This document shows, one piece after another, positions 1 through 10,609 of a DNA stretch of 64,000 nt; position 1 is the stretch's first letter, and each line of letters opens with the position of its first letter. Under the pieces are notes generated by a model. It was not told the origin of the DNA. It made no database searches and saw nothing but the letters and a program-made list of their open reading frames with translations. The DNA lies in NCBI GenBank assembly GCA_036435485.1, contig CM071600.1, positions 157,616,546-157,680,545 of the forward strand. The letters are read 5' to 3'. Position numbers and translations under genes: made by a program. Source of the stretch: Saposhnikovia divaricata. Its lineage: Eukaryota; Streptophyta; Magnoliopsida; Apiales; Apiaceae.

Positions 1-1441
1 AATTTGGTATTGGTGAACACCAAAAGGGTAGTTGGGAATTACATACTATTTATTTAACAAAATTTCAAGTACGATTGAACATACCCTTATATTAAATAAA
101 TAAAATTTTTTATTTTTATTCCCTAATTTGGTACTAGTGAACCCCAAAAAAATATTGAAGTATTAAATTATGTGTATTCAATTTAATTATTATATAATAA
201 ATGACATTGAACCCAAGTTATATATGTATTGAACATAAAAAGTTTGTAAGTTTTTATTTACGAAAAGTTTGTATCTGATCCTGTTCCTATATTTATATAT
301 GACCCTAATCATTTTCTTCGTTTGTTAGACATCTTCTTGAATTTGTTCCTTTATATTTTTGTTTTTCTGTTGGCCACATTATTAACAATCTTGATCAACA
401 ATTACCTATTGAAAGACTATAAATGCCATATGCAACCCAGTTCTTGACCATCGCACTCAACTTGGCAACAAAGCATTGCCTTGATTTGTCGTTAAAATAT
501 AATGTTTAATAATGTTCCATGTCAATTGATTATAGACATTTTTGTGAGTGATATGGTATTTGTTAGTGCCATTATATATAGTTCTCATTCCCCTTTTCTG
601 GGCCAACTTAAGCTTGTAGATGTGCTGTAATTAGGTATTTGATGAGTTCAACTAGTATACATTTTGAAAAATCTTTGGGTTAAGCAAACTAGTTTTCTCC
701 TAAATAGATATTGATAGTAAAAAGTAAGTTGCTATGCTTGTTGATCAAGGTCACTTGGACACTATATGCTGGTCATGATTATGAATCGAACGGATAAATT
801 CAAATTAATTTGTTAAAGTAGTGAATGCATTCAGTTAGCCATGACATTGGTGTTTCAATGCCTGGTAAATGAAGGTTAAATTTCAGTGGTTGAGTGTTAT
901 GCCCTAAGGTGGAGTTTTCTCATGTCAAGTCATGAAATCTTGTTCTTTTTTTCTTTTTGTTATAAATGCTTCGTTACATTTATTCTTGAGAAAAATTTGC
1001 AATATCTAGTAAAGGTTGTTAATGACTAGTTGTTATAAAACCTTAAGTTGTTAGTTGAAGGTACTAGATGGATCATATATACAATTAATAAATCAAAAAT
1101 GGGGAGCCACCAGATTTGTCGGAGTTGTTGGATCCGCCACTTCTCAAGTTTTTCTCAAGTTTTTTGATTGGATCCCATTGTAGATCCTTTGGTGGACAAC
1201 ATGTTCCAATGGGATAATGATAGTTTTTTGTAGATCTAGTCTTGGAAGGGTTTTGTAGTGTAATATTGTTGAGTAGAGTGAATGCATGTTTGTTACAAAT
1301 CTTTTGTTCATATGGTGTACTTATCGAAATACTTAGGTTTGCCTCGAAATGTGCATTATTAGTGTTAGATGAGATGTGAAGAGGCGGCTCTTTGGTTTAG
1401 GTGAGTTAACTGATAGGAAAAATAAATAAGCAAATTATAAA
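1..1441. other. AT-rich stretch without a recognised gene
   Basis: I found no coding region, RNA gene or element with clear ends here. Long T and A runs are frequent. The region could be intron or upstream sequence of the ABCC-type gene that appears at 19947, but no exon encoding the missing N-terminal membrane domain could be recognised. The last eight bases (1434-1441, ATTATAAA) are the left target-site duplication of the hAT-like element that follows. Confidence 0.5.
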
Positions 1442-1958
1442 CATTGTTGTTACGTCGGTAAATCGAGTCGAGTCGACCGGGGTGCCCGGCAAGTCGAGTC
1501 GTGACTAGTCGAGACTAATCGACAGTGGTCGACATGATATGAAATTAATATATATATATATATATATTATTTACTTAATGTATATAATATATTTGTGTTA
1601 TAACTTCTAGCTTCTAAGTTGTAACAAACTTTTTTCCCTTCTCTCTTATATGTATAGGAAATCTTAAACCTACGAAGATAAAAACAACAAAAATATTGAA
1701 AGAAGACTAGAGAAAGAAGAGAAGAAAGAAGAGAAGAAATTATGTAATCTAATTCTAATTTAGAAATTTTTAACTATTGTACAAACAAAAAGATTACTAA
1801 ATCAATGATTCAATTATCAAATTCTTCCAAACTACATGAATAAAGTAATTAATGAACAAAGTAATCAAGTAACTCCACAGGATCAATCACAACCACACAG
1901 TGCAGAGCAGTTCTGCACACTGCATAGCAGGGGCCAACTGCTGCAAGACTGGACAGCA

Positions 1959-2308
1959 TGTGATGTTTTTACTATGATTATAACAATAGAATACACACTC
2001 AAAAGCGATTCAAGCAACAGTTTGCATTCCGAATTGATAAATTAGGGTTACAATGGATAACTTGTTGGACATTCGAGAGGCCCAATTCTCTCCAAAAGAA
2101 AATACTCAAATACAATAAACTCGATAATAATCAACTACTCTTCCCCCAACCCTATTTGATCCCTTCTCCTCCCAAATGACTATTCTGTCCTGGTACAACT
2201 TCCTTAATTCCATACTTGCCCTTTTAACTTGATTTTACCTTCATGCCCTTGTCCTTCTTTCTTGATCTTTTATAACACACCACCGACTTGTTACCCTGAT
2301 TCATTACA
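1959..2308 (-). repeat. 3' LTR of element A
   Basis: 350 bp, with TG...CA ends, matching 9912-10261 with about three differences. The pol reading frame runs into this LTR and stops at 2224. The adjoining internal bases (2309-2325), read on the minus strand, form the purine-rich tract GGGTGCGGGGTAA used to prime plus-strand DNA. Confidence 0.95.
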
Positions 2309-5300
2309 TTACCCCGCACCCAAACATCCACCTTGTCCTCAAGGTGGAAGTGAGGAAACAGCTGACTTGCAGTGATGACATCCTCCCATGTCGCTTCATA
2401 AACTGGCAACTCCTTCCACTTCAGCAACGCCTCCAAACGAACCCCAGTCCCCGTTTGCACTTGACGCACTTCGAGTACTTGCTCAGGTTCCACCACTAAC
2501 TCACACTCTGCAGACAACTGGGTGGGTAAACTAGGGGACACTGGACTATCTCCAACAACTCTCTTCAACTGCGACACATGAAAAACAGGGTGAAGTTTGG
2601 TATAACTGGGTAATTCCAGCTTGTATGCCACTCTCCCAATGCGTTGTATGACTTTAAAAGGCCCATAGTAACGGGCTGCCAGTTTCTCAAAGGGTCTGCG
2701 AGCTAACGATTGCTGCCGATATGGTTGCAATTTAAGATAAATCATCTCATTCACTGTGAATTCCAAGTCCCTTCTCTTCGAATCAGCTGCACTTTTCATT
2801 GTGTTCTGGGCCTTTAACAAATGGAAGTGTAACTCATCCAGCACTGCGTCACGTTCTTGTAAGAATTCATCTATACTGTGGACTGGAGTCTGACCTTTTT
2901 CCAACCTGATCACATGGGGCGGATCCCGTCCATATAAGACTTTGAATGGACTGTACTTGGTCGAGCAGTGTGGTGAGGTGTTATATGAAAATTCGGCCCA
3001 GGGTAGCCACTTGGCCCATGATTTCGGCTTATCTCCCACAAAACAGCGGAGATATGTCTCCAAGCTTTTGTTTACAATTTCGGTCTGCCCATCCGTCTGC
3101 GAGTGGTACGCAGTGCTTTTCTTTAACGCCGTCCCATGGAGTTTGAATAACTCTTTCCAAAAGGTACTTAGGAAAATCCGGTCTCGGTCTGAAATTATCG
3201 ACGCTGGAAAACCATGTAACCTTACTACTTCCTTGATAAACAGTGCCGCTACTGAAAATGCATCAAAAGGGTGCTTCAGTCCAATGAAATGGGCGTATTT
3301 CGAGAGTCGGTCAACAACCACTAGTATGGCATTTACCCCTTGCGACAGTGGTAACCCTTCCACAAAATCTATGGACAATTCTTCCCAAACCAAAGATGGA
3401 ATCGGCAGAGGTTGTAAGAGACCTGTGGGACACTGCTGCGATGTTTTTGTTGCTGGCAAACTTGACATTTTTGCACATATAATTTCACTGTTTGCCTCAT
3501 TCCCATCCAGAACCAGCTCGTAGCTAATCGAAGGTAAGTCTTTACCTCCCCTGCATGCCCCCCCATAGCTGCATCGTGGTACTCCTCTAACAGCCCTGGG
3601 ATCAGCTTTGAGTTTCTTGGTATCACCCACCTACCCTTGAATAACAATCGTTGGTTCACCACACTAAAATTCTTGTGGGTTTGCTCCCCTGTTTCCACCT
3701 CTTTTTTTATTCGTTGTAACTCTTTATCCTCCAACAGTTCTGCGTTCAAAATATCCCAAGTGACCATCGGTGTGGACACCATGACATTCAAAGCTACTTC
3801 ACCCACTGTTTTACAGGACAATGCATCCGCCACCTTGTTCGACGTCCCTGGCTTGAACTGGATTTCAAAATCGAACCCCAATAATTTAGTGACCCACCTC
3901 TGATACTCCGGGTTCACCTCACGCTGCTGAGTTAGAAATCGTAAGCTCTGTTGATCGGAGCGAACAATGAAGTGTCTTCCCAGCAAATAATGCTTCCATT
4001 TGTGAACAGCTAGGCAGATTGCCACTAATTCTTTCTCATAAATGGACTTTTGTTGGGCCCGAGCCCCCAACAATTTGCTAAAATAAGCGATTGGCCTGTT
4101 AGCTTGCATTAAAACTGCCCCTATCCCATACCCCGAGGCATCTGTTTCCAACACAAACACTTCGTTGAAATCTGGCATTTTAAGCACAGGTGGGCTGACC
4201 ATAGCCAATTTGAGCTGCTCAAAAGCCTTTGTAGCTGCCTCCTGCCACTTGAAGTTATCTTTCTTTAATTGCTCCGTTAAGGGTTGCGCAATTTGGGCAT
4301 AATTGGCCACAAACTTGCGATAATACCCCGTTAACCCCAGGAAACCTCTCAATTCCCTTAAAGTCTTCGGTTCAGGCCAGTCCACCACTGCTTGAACTTT
4401 CTCACGGTCCACCTCTACCCCTTGTGCAGATATAACATGTCCCAGGTAACCAATTGTCTCCCTTCCAAATTCGCATTTCTTCTTATTCACAAACAATGAG
4501 TGGCTGTCCAGAATCTCTAGCACTGTTTGCAAGTGTTGTTGGTGTTCCTCTTTACTTTGGCTATACACGAGTATATCATCAAAAAAGACCAACACAAACC
4601 TTCTTAGATAGGGGCGAAAAATATCGTTCATCAACGATTGGAAAGTTGCAGGCCCATTCATCAATCCAAACGGTAATACAAGGAACTCATAGTGGCCATC
4701 ATGTGTCCGGAAGGCTGTTTTGTGCGTGTCCTCCGGTTTCACCAAGATTTGGTGATATCCCGCTCGTAAGTCTAATTTGGAAAACACCACTGCCCCGTGT
4801 AGCTCATCTAATAACTCGTCAATGATGGGTATCAGGTATTTATCCGGAACAGTCTCTTTGTTTAAGGCCCTGTAATCCACGCAAAGGCGCCATGATCCGT
4901 CTTTTTTCTTCACTAACAGTACAGGACTTGAAAATGGGCTCGTGGACGGTTTTATGATCCCTGCCTCCAACATCTCTTGAATCAACTTTTCAATTTCATC
5001 TTTTTGTGACTGTGGGTATCGATACGGCCGCACCCCTACCGGGTTACTCCCCTCTTTCAGCACTATACTATGCTCTCTGTCACGGCTGGGAGGTAATCCC
5101 ACTGGCTTATCAAAAACTCTGCTATTCTTGGCCAACACCTCGGACAGAAATTCAGGATCAGCTTGCTCTGCCTTACCCAAACTGCTTTGCATCGTGGCCT
5201 CCATTCTACTACACTCGACCCAATAGCCCCCACCTTGTTTTCGAAGTCCCTTCATCATGGCTTTTAACGATACCTGTGATTTTACCAAGGACGGATCCCC

Positions 5301-5568
5301 CACTAAGGTCACCGGTTCTCCCTTGACCTCGAACTTCATCACCTGCGTTTTCCAATTTGTGAGAACCATCCCCAACTTTTCCAGCCACTGTACGCCTAAT
5401 ATGATATCCGAGCTCCCCAATTTCAGTGGTAGAAAGTCTTCTTTCACTTCCACCCCTCCATCTAAGTGCAGCACAACTCCCTTGCAGATCCCCTCCCCTT
5501 TAATGGGTTCTCCGTTCCCCAATGACACCCCGAAGCTTCCCGCATCGATTACTTTGACTCCTGCCTTT
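2224..5568 (-). pseudogene. pol region of element A: protease end, RT, RNase H, integrase, chromodomain
   Basis: The frame continues the protease interrupted at 8329 (VAKAGVKVIDAG..., LGVQWLEKLG). Reverse transcriptase follows, with LCVDYRALNK, PFGLMNGPATFQ and the catalytic VFFDDILVYS. RNase H has ETDASGYGIGAVL and FIVRSDQQSL. Integrase has a zinc-binding HHCC region (YHDAAMGGHAGE...KCQVCQQQKH) and catalytic D, D and E in SIDFVEGLP, SDRDRIF and GQTEIVNK. A chromodomain closes the protein (LLKWKELPVYEATWE). A frameshift near 3430 separates the integrase zinc region from its catalytic core. The chromodomain is expected to direct integration through histone recognition, which is family knowledge. 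Confidence 0.88.
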
Positions 5569-5573
5569 GCCAC

Positions 5574-6228
5574 TGATGTGGATCGCTCCACGAATAAAGA
5601 AAACAAGAAGAAAAAGATATTTCAAAAGAACACGATCAATCCAGAAACGTGAACTTTGAATCTCAAATAACTTAGATCAATCCAGAAACTAAGTAATTTG
5701 AATCTAACCTTCAAAACAATCCAGTAATTGAAGCTTAGAGGAAAGAAAAACTAATCATAGTTTATCTCAAAACAAAAGTTTATATCATCCATTATCTGTC
5801 TTAAAACATTACATGAGAGGGGTATATATAGGCTTAGACAATAACCTAAACCCAATAGGAATCCAAGAGAAATCCAATACTAGCTTGAAGATTAGCTAAT
5901 ATCTAAATCCATCCAGGAAACACAATTAAAAACCAAATCCAAATAGAAAATAAATAAAATCGAATCCAAATAGGAAAATAAAATCCTAGGTGCTTAAAAC
6001 AAGAAAAACCCTTTCAAGTGAAAGGTAAAAACTTGCAAGCCAAAATCTACTTAACACTTATAGATAATAATCAGCTTCTTGTTCAAGCTTCATTCATCTC
6101 TCCTTTATTCCTTCTTGTCCAAGTAAGCTTCTTGACCTAACTCTCCCACAAATTCTAACTCGAATCCCTTCATGAATAATAATATAAAATATTTACCAAT
6201 TAACATATTCATTCCCTGATCCTCATCA
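5574..6228 (-). repeat. 3' LTR of the TR-GAG element
   Basis: 655 bp with TGATG...CATCA ends. The interior next to it (6229-6242), read on the minus strand, is AAAGGAGAGGAGAA, a strong polypurine tract. The gag frame runs across this junction and ends at 6105 inside the LTR. Confidence 0.93.
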
Positions 6229-7442
6229 TTCTCCTCTCCTTTGAAGAAAACTCGTCCTCGAGTTCTAAAGTATTTAAGAATAAGCACACAATGAGATAAT
6301 TGCTTGTAGAACTCAAAAAGATTAAATTTTAGCCTCATGATCAAGATCTTTGGAAGCAACCTCAAAAGAACAAGATACTTTGACGAAGTAGTTGCTTTCA
6401 ATAAGTCATCCGCTCCCAGAAAATCAATGTATTTCACCATGATCATGTTGTTCTCCTTGTTCATAACTTTTTCCGTTTGAAACGTCTCCTTGACTACCTT
6501 TTTCTCTTCGTCAATATCGCTACAAACAAGTTCAAGAGATGTATCCATCTGATCATCTTTAACAATCAAGACTTTCTCATGATATGACTTACTTTCTCCA
6601 TGCTTCTCCGTTATAACTTCCATTGAAACGTGTTCCTCCTTTGCATCAAAAGTTGGTGTAGACTCCAAAGGTAACATCGCAGAATCAACAACCAAATCAA
6701 CATCATTCTCCATGACAACGATGTCTTCTTGATTGTCTTTCGAAACATCAAACCTTTGTAAAGAAGACTTCAGTTTCACCTCCTGCTCCTCTTCTTGATG
6801 CAATTCAAATTCCAAAGCTAGATTGCACACATCACTGAACGAGATATATGGACTTGATTTAACCTTTTTATATATAGGAAAGTTCAATCCAAGAATAAAT
6901 CTTGCAATCTTCTTTGTTTCGTTCTCCTTCAAGTCACAAATAAAGCATAATCTATCAAATTCAGATGTATACTCAGAAACACTCATGTTACCTTGAGACA
7001 AAGATGTCAGCTTCAAGAATTTTTCTAGTTCATAATCACAAGGAATATATTTTGCACGAAGGTTCTTCTTTAAAGCTGTCCAAGTCACGATCTTCTCCTT
7101 TCCAGATCTAGCTCTGCTTGCATTAAGATTGTCAAACCATAAGCCTGCTTTTTTCGTAAGTTTAATCGCTGCAATCTTGAATACTTTTGTCTCACTCCAA
7201 CCCGTATAATCTGAAATCTTGTCGACTTGTCTTACCCATTCAACAAAATCTTCAATGCTACCCAAACCCGTAAAATAATTAAGCTCTATTCCGGGATCAT
7301 AGATTTCATCTCTATCTTTCACCGTAAGAATTTTACCTAACGCATCAAATCTAGACTCCATTGAATTAGCTAGTTTCTCCGTTCGTATATCCATCGCATC
7401 CAATTTTTTCAGCAAGCGTTTAACCAATTCATCCGTTGCCAT
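6105..7442 (-). CDS. Gag-like protein of the TR-GAG element
   Basis: Uninterrupted frame of 445 residues from an ATG at 7442 (MATDELVKRLL) to a stop at 6105. Residues about 55-215 match a retrotransposon gag capsid domain: DFVEWVRQVDKI, GLWFDNLNASR, LRAKYIPCDYE, SVSEYTSEFDRLCF and FILGLNFPIYKK. The C-terminal half is acidic and shows no CCHC zinc knuckle and no protease motif. The last residues are encoded across the polypurine tract and into the 3' LTR. The expected role is to form the particle that packages the element's own RNA, with reverse transcription and integration supplied by an autonomous partner. I chose 7442 because it follows the repeat-rich leader and precedes the conserved part. 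An upstream ATG at 7532 would add 30 residues encoded by the leader repeats. Confidence 0.82.
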   Translation of the reverse strand: MATDELVKRLLKKLDAMDIRTEKLANSMESRFDALGKILTVKDRDEIYDPGIELNYFTGLGSIEDFVEWVRQVDKISDYTGWSETKVFKIAAIKLTKKAGLWFDNLNASRARSGKEKIVTWTALKKNLRAKYIPCDYELEKFLKLTSLSQGNMSVSEYTSEFDRLCFICDLKENETKKIARFILGLNFPIYKKVKSSPYISFSDVCNLALEFELHQEEEQEVKLKSSLQRFDVSKDNQEDIVVMENDVDLVVDSAMLPLESTPTFDAKEEHVSMEVITEKHGESKSYHEKVLIVKDDQMDTSLELVCSDIDEEKKVVKETFQTEKVMNKENNMIMVKYIDFLGADDLLKATTSSKYLVLLRLLPKILIMRLKFNLFEFYKQLSHCVLILKYFRTRGRVFFKGEENDEDQGMNMLIGKYFILLFMKGFELEFVGELGQEAYLDKKE

Positions 7443-7480
7443 GATCAAGATTTGAAAAAAAGGGGAAAAAAATTCTGGAT

Positions 7481-7580
7481 GAACAGTACCCGTGAACAGT
7501 GCCAATGAACAGTGCTCGTGAACAGTAATCAATGAACAGTGTCGATGAACAGTGCGCGTGAATAGTGCTCGATGAACAGT
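7481..7580. repeat. Eight spaced GAACAGT repeats in the TR-GAG leader
   Basis: GAACAGT begins at 7481, 7494, 7507, 7520, 7534, 7547 and 7574, with a one-base variant (GAATAGT) at 7560, so the spacing is 13 or 14 bp throughout. The array lies between the primer-binding region and the gag start codon, which is the leader where RNA packaging or translation signals would sit. The function is unknown. Confidence 0.85.
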
Positions 7581-7669
7581 AATTTTTTTTTTGTTTTGTT
7601 TTTTTTTTAAACCCTAGGTCTCCCAACAATTAAGAAATCGATGGAGAAACCTTGGCTTTGATACGAAAT

Positions 7670-8324
7670 TGATGTGGATCGCTCCACGAATAAAGAAAAC
7701 AAGAAGAAAAAGATATTTCAAAAGAACACGATCAATCCAGAAACGTGAACTTTGAATCTCAAATAACTTAGATCAATCCAGAAACTAAGTAATTTGAATC
7801 TAACCTTCAAAACAATCCAGTAATTGAAGCTTAGAGGAAAGAAAAACTAATCATAGTTTATCTCAAAACAAAAGTTTATATCATCCATTATCTGTCTTAA
7901 AACATTACATGAGAGGGGTATATATAGGCTTTGACAATAACCTAAACCCAATAGGAATCCAAGAAAAATCCAATACTAGCTTGAAGATTAGCTAATATCT
8001 AAATCCATCCAGGAAACACAATTAAAAACCAAATCCAAATAGAAAATAAATAAAATCGAATCCAAATAGGAAAATAAAATCCTAGGTGCTTAAAACAAGA
8101 AAAACCCTTTCAAGTGAAAGGTAAAAACTTGCAAGCCAAAATCTACTTAACACTTATAGATAATAATCAGCTTCTTGTTCAAGCTTCATTCATCTCTCCT
8201 TTATTCCTTCTTGTCCAAGTAAGCTTCTTGACCCAACTCTCCCACAAATTCTAACTCGAATCCCTTCATGAATAATAATATAAAATATTTATCAATTAAC
8301 ATATTCATTCCCTGATCCTCATCA
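7670..8324 (-). repeat. 5' LTR of the TR-GAG element
   Basis: 655 bp partner of 5574-6228, with about four substitutions by eye. It ends at the GCCAC duplication at 8325. The bases just inside it, on the minus strand, include CGTATCAAAGCC, an altered version of the Met-tRNA primer site TGGTATCAGAGCC. Confidence 0.93.
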
Positions 8325-8329
8325 GCCAC

Positions 8330-9886
8330 CGTAGCCAAAGAGATGAAATTATGGGTGGCACCGGGATCAATCATCACTACTATTTCTTGCTCCCCCAACA
8401 GCCCTTTTAACTTCATTGTTTTCGGATTAGATAGCCCAATCACCGAGTTCAACGACACTTCTGTTAACAATTCCTCTTGTGACGACTGTGGGCTGTCAAT
8501 CCCCTCATTTTCTGGCTCCCCCTCTTCTTCCTCAATGAGCATGACACTAAGTTCTCGTCTAGCACATTTATGCCCCACCCCCCACTTGGCATCACACCTG
8601 TAACACAACCCCTTGGCCCGTTTTTCTTGCAGTTCTTTTTCTGTCAACCGTTTAACTTCCCCTACTGTTGTCACAGGCTTGGGTGAAACGACTGAAGCTT
8701 GAGAAGCTTGAGAGACTGATGATCGAGAGCTCCAAGCCCTTGATATTGGTGGGCTAGTAGGCGATAGACCAGAGTAAGGCGGCACAGTCGACACTCCACT
8801 GCCATACATTGACACTGAACCAGTTTTGATGTGGTTCAACCCTGTCCTCCGTAACCCCGTGACCTTAATCTTCTCTTCAACTCTCACTGCCTGCTCCATA
8901 GCCTGTTCGAGGCACAAAGGGTTTAACAATCTCACTTCGGCTTTTATTTCTTCCTTTGGACCATTGATAAAATGTCCCATTAACATTTCTTCCGATACAT
9001 GTTCCAGTGGGGCGGCTGTCTCAATAAATCGGCGTTGATATTCATTTACTGATGAAGTTTGAATGGTTGATAACCATTGTTCGTAGAGTGACCCACCACT
9101 GCTAGGGCGAAACTGTCGGAGTAACACTCTTTTTAAGGTCAACCCATCTACGCACAGGATGCCTCCTATTCTCCCATTGGTACCACCTTAACGCGTCTCC
9201 GTCCAGCGCCACAACCACCGCCTCTAACATCTCCGCTTCCGTCAAATGGTAGAACCCAAAATAACGTTCCACTCGAAGTATCCATCCATCCGGATCTACC
9301 CCATCAAAAACAGGCATATCTAATTTCCTGTACCGCCAATTACCATTTCCCCCTCCATTACTTCCACCAACACCCCCATACATTCCATAGTTCACCCCTG
9401 GACCTCCCCCAGATCCACAACCACCCACACTATCCCCAGTTAATGTTCGACCTCCCAAAACTCCACCCATCTCCTGATGTCCCAAGGTGTCACGGCCACC
9501 CCCTCTACGACAGTACCCAGACAACTACCCTTCAGATCTATAACTTCTGGTGACGGAACTTGAACATTATGAAGATTTGTAAGGGTGGTACGTACCTCCG
9601 TTTGAAATTTGATCTGTTCATTCCGCATCGAGTTGATTAACGCCTCATGATACTCTCTACTGCGGTTTATTCGTCCTTCCAATCTCCCTGTCATCGATTC
9701 CATCTCCGCTCCCAATTTCTGTGTAGCTCTAGCTTGCCCTTCCATCATTATTTCAGTCATCGAGTGTCTCATAGCCTCTACCGCCTTATCCACCGTTTGC
9801 GACACGATCTCTTTCAGCTCGGTTTCAATTGACGCCAACCTCTCTTCGATTAGATCTACACGTTGCACCGTTGTTGGAGGTCCCAT
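8330..9886 (-). pseudogene. gag-protease region of element A, frameshifted
   Basis: The reading frame starts at an ATG at 9886 (protein beginning MGPPTTVQRVDL) with a coiled-coil-like N-terminus. It shifts frame near 9500 and again near 9135. The core gag domain (WRYRKLDMPVFDG through DALRWYQWENRR, then FRPSSGGSLYEQWL) is recognisable. Next come a zinc knuckle with a CYRCDAKWGVGHKC pattern and the start of the aspartic protease (MIDPGATHNFIS, carrying the active-site Asp). The protease is cut at 8329 by the TR-GAG insertion and resumes at 5568. The frameshifts mean no complete Gag can be made from this copy. Confidence 0.85.
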
Positions 9887-9897
9887 TTGGATATAGT

Positions 9898-9909
9898 GCT
9901 CTGATACCA
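9898..9909 (-). promoter_or_regulatory. Primer-binding site of element A (initiator Met tRNA)
   Basis: On the minus strand the sequence reads TGGTATCAGAGC, the usual plant retrotransposon site complementary to the 3' end of initiator methionine tRNA. It sits two bases inside the 5' LTR. Confidence 0.9.
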
Positions 9910-9911
9910 CT

Positions 9912-10261
9912 TGTGATGTTTTTACTATGATTATAACAATAGAATACACACTCAAAAGCGATTCAAGCAACAGTTTGCATTCCGAATTGATAAATTAGGG
10001 TTACAATGGATAACTTGTTGGACATTCGAGAGGCCCAATTCTCTCCAAAAGAAAATACTCAAATACAATAAACTCGATAGTAATCAACTACTCTTCCCCC
10101 AACCCTATTTGATCCCTTCTCCTCCCAAATGACTATTCTGTCCTGGTACAACTTCCTTAATTCCATACTTGCCCTTTTAACTTGATTTTACCTTCATACC
10201 CTTGTCCTTCTTTCTTGATCTTTTATAACACACCAACGACTTGTTACCCTGATTCATTACA
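9912..10261 (-). repeat. 5' LTR of element A
   Basis: 350 bp partner of 1959-2308. It ends exactly at the second CAGCA target duplication (10262-10266). On the minus strand it leads into the primer-binding site two bases away. Confidence 0.95.
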
Positions 10262-10609
10262 CAGCAGTGGCTGCAGTCTGCACTGCACAGTGCATAGAAT
10301 TTAAAACAAGTAAACAGTGTAGTAGTGCACAGAGTGAAAAAACAAGTAAACTGCATAACTGAGGTCTGAGAACAAAAAAACAGTGCAGAAAATCCAGAAA
10401 TAAAGCTTAATGAGCCTGTTTTTGTTACTGGGCTTTTATGTTTTTTGCTTTTAAACCCCAGTCGCTCGACTGGTCGACCCAGTCGCCCCGACTAGTCGAC
10501 CCAGTCGAAGCAAGTCGCCCGAAATATGTACAACCGCAAGTTGAGCATCCAAGTCGAGGTTTACAAAACGACTAGTCGACTAGTCGAGTGAAGGAACCAT
10601 GATTATAAA

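Larger units (their letters stand above)
5574..8324 (-). mobile_element. Gag-only LTR retrotransposon (TR-GAG type) inside element A
   Basis: Two 655 bp direct repeats flank a 1441 bp interior that encodes only a Gag-like protein on the minus strand. The target duplication is GCCAC (5569-5573 and 8325-8329), which rejoins element A's protease when the insert is mentally removed. LTR ends are TGATG...CATCA, and the two LTRs differ at about four positions by eye. No protease, RT or integrase is present and there is no room for one. This organisation matches the class known as terminal-repeat retrotransposons with a GAG domain, which must borrow pol proteins from another element. The clean termini, intact gag and near-identical LTRs indicate recent mobilisation in trans. 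Confidence 0.9.
1959..10261 (-). mobile_element. Ty3/gypsy chromovirus (element A, Reina-like), split by a TR-GAG element
   Basis: This LTR retrotransposon is on the minus strand. The 5 bp target duplication is CAGCA (1954-1958 and 10262-10266). The two 350 bp LTRs (9912-10261 as 5' LTR, 1959-2308 as 3' LTR) differ at only about three positions by eye. Gene order on the minus strand is gag, protease, reverse transcriptase, RNase H, integrase and a C-terminal chromodomain. Without the nested 2.75 kb insertion it is about 5.5 kb. Short LTRs, compact size, an initiator-Met-tRNA primer site and the chromodomain fit the Reina branch of plant chromoviruses, which is an assignment from memory. The coding region carries several frameshifts and the nested insertion, so this copy is dead despite recent arrival. 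Confidence 0.93.
1442..10601. mobile_element. hAT-like non-autonomous DNA transposon, split by a chromovirus
   Basis: The element is bounded by an 8 bp direct repeat, ATTATAAA, at 1434-1441 and 10602-10609, the duplication length made by hAT transposases. The ends begin with CATTGTTG on the left and, read from the right end inward, CATGGTTC, so the terminal inverted repeat is short and imperfect. Both subterminal regions (about 1455-1535 and 10460-10590) are crowded with GTCGAC and CTAGTCGA motifs, as expected of hAT subterminal transposase-binding repeats. Once the chromovirus insertion (1959-10261 plus one copy of its 5 bp duplication) is removed, about 852 bp remain with no transposase, so it is non-autonomous. 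The family is inferred from duplication length and structure, not from a protein. Confidence 0.6.

Noticed and set aside
1836..2045. Small plus-strand frame at the left end of element A
   Set aside because: It crosses the hAT-chromovirus junction, so it is a chance frame.
2942..3523. Plus-strand frames opposite element A pol, and similar frames at 4454-5652 and 15523-17328
   Set aside because: They are shadows of the minus-strand pol with no domain of their own.
7481..7580. GAACAGT array as a CRISPR
   Set aside because: Units are 7 bp with 6-7 bp spacers in a plant retrotransposon leader, and there is no cas context.
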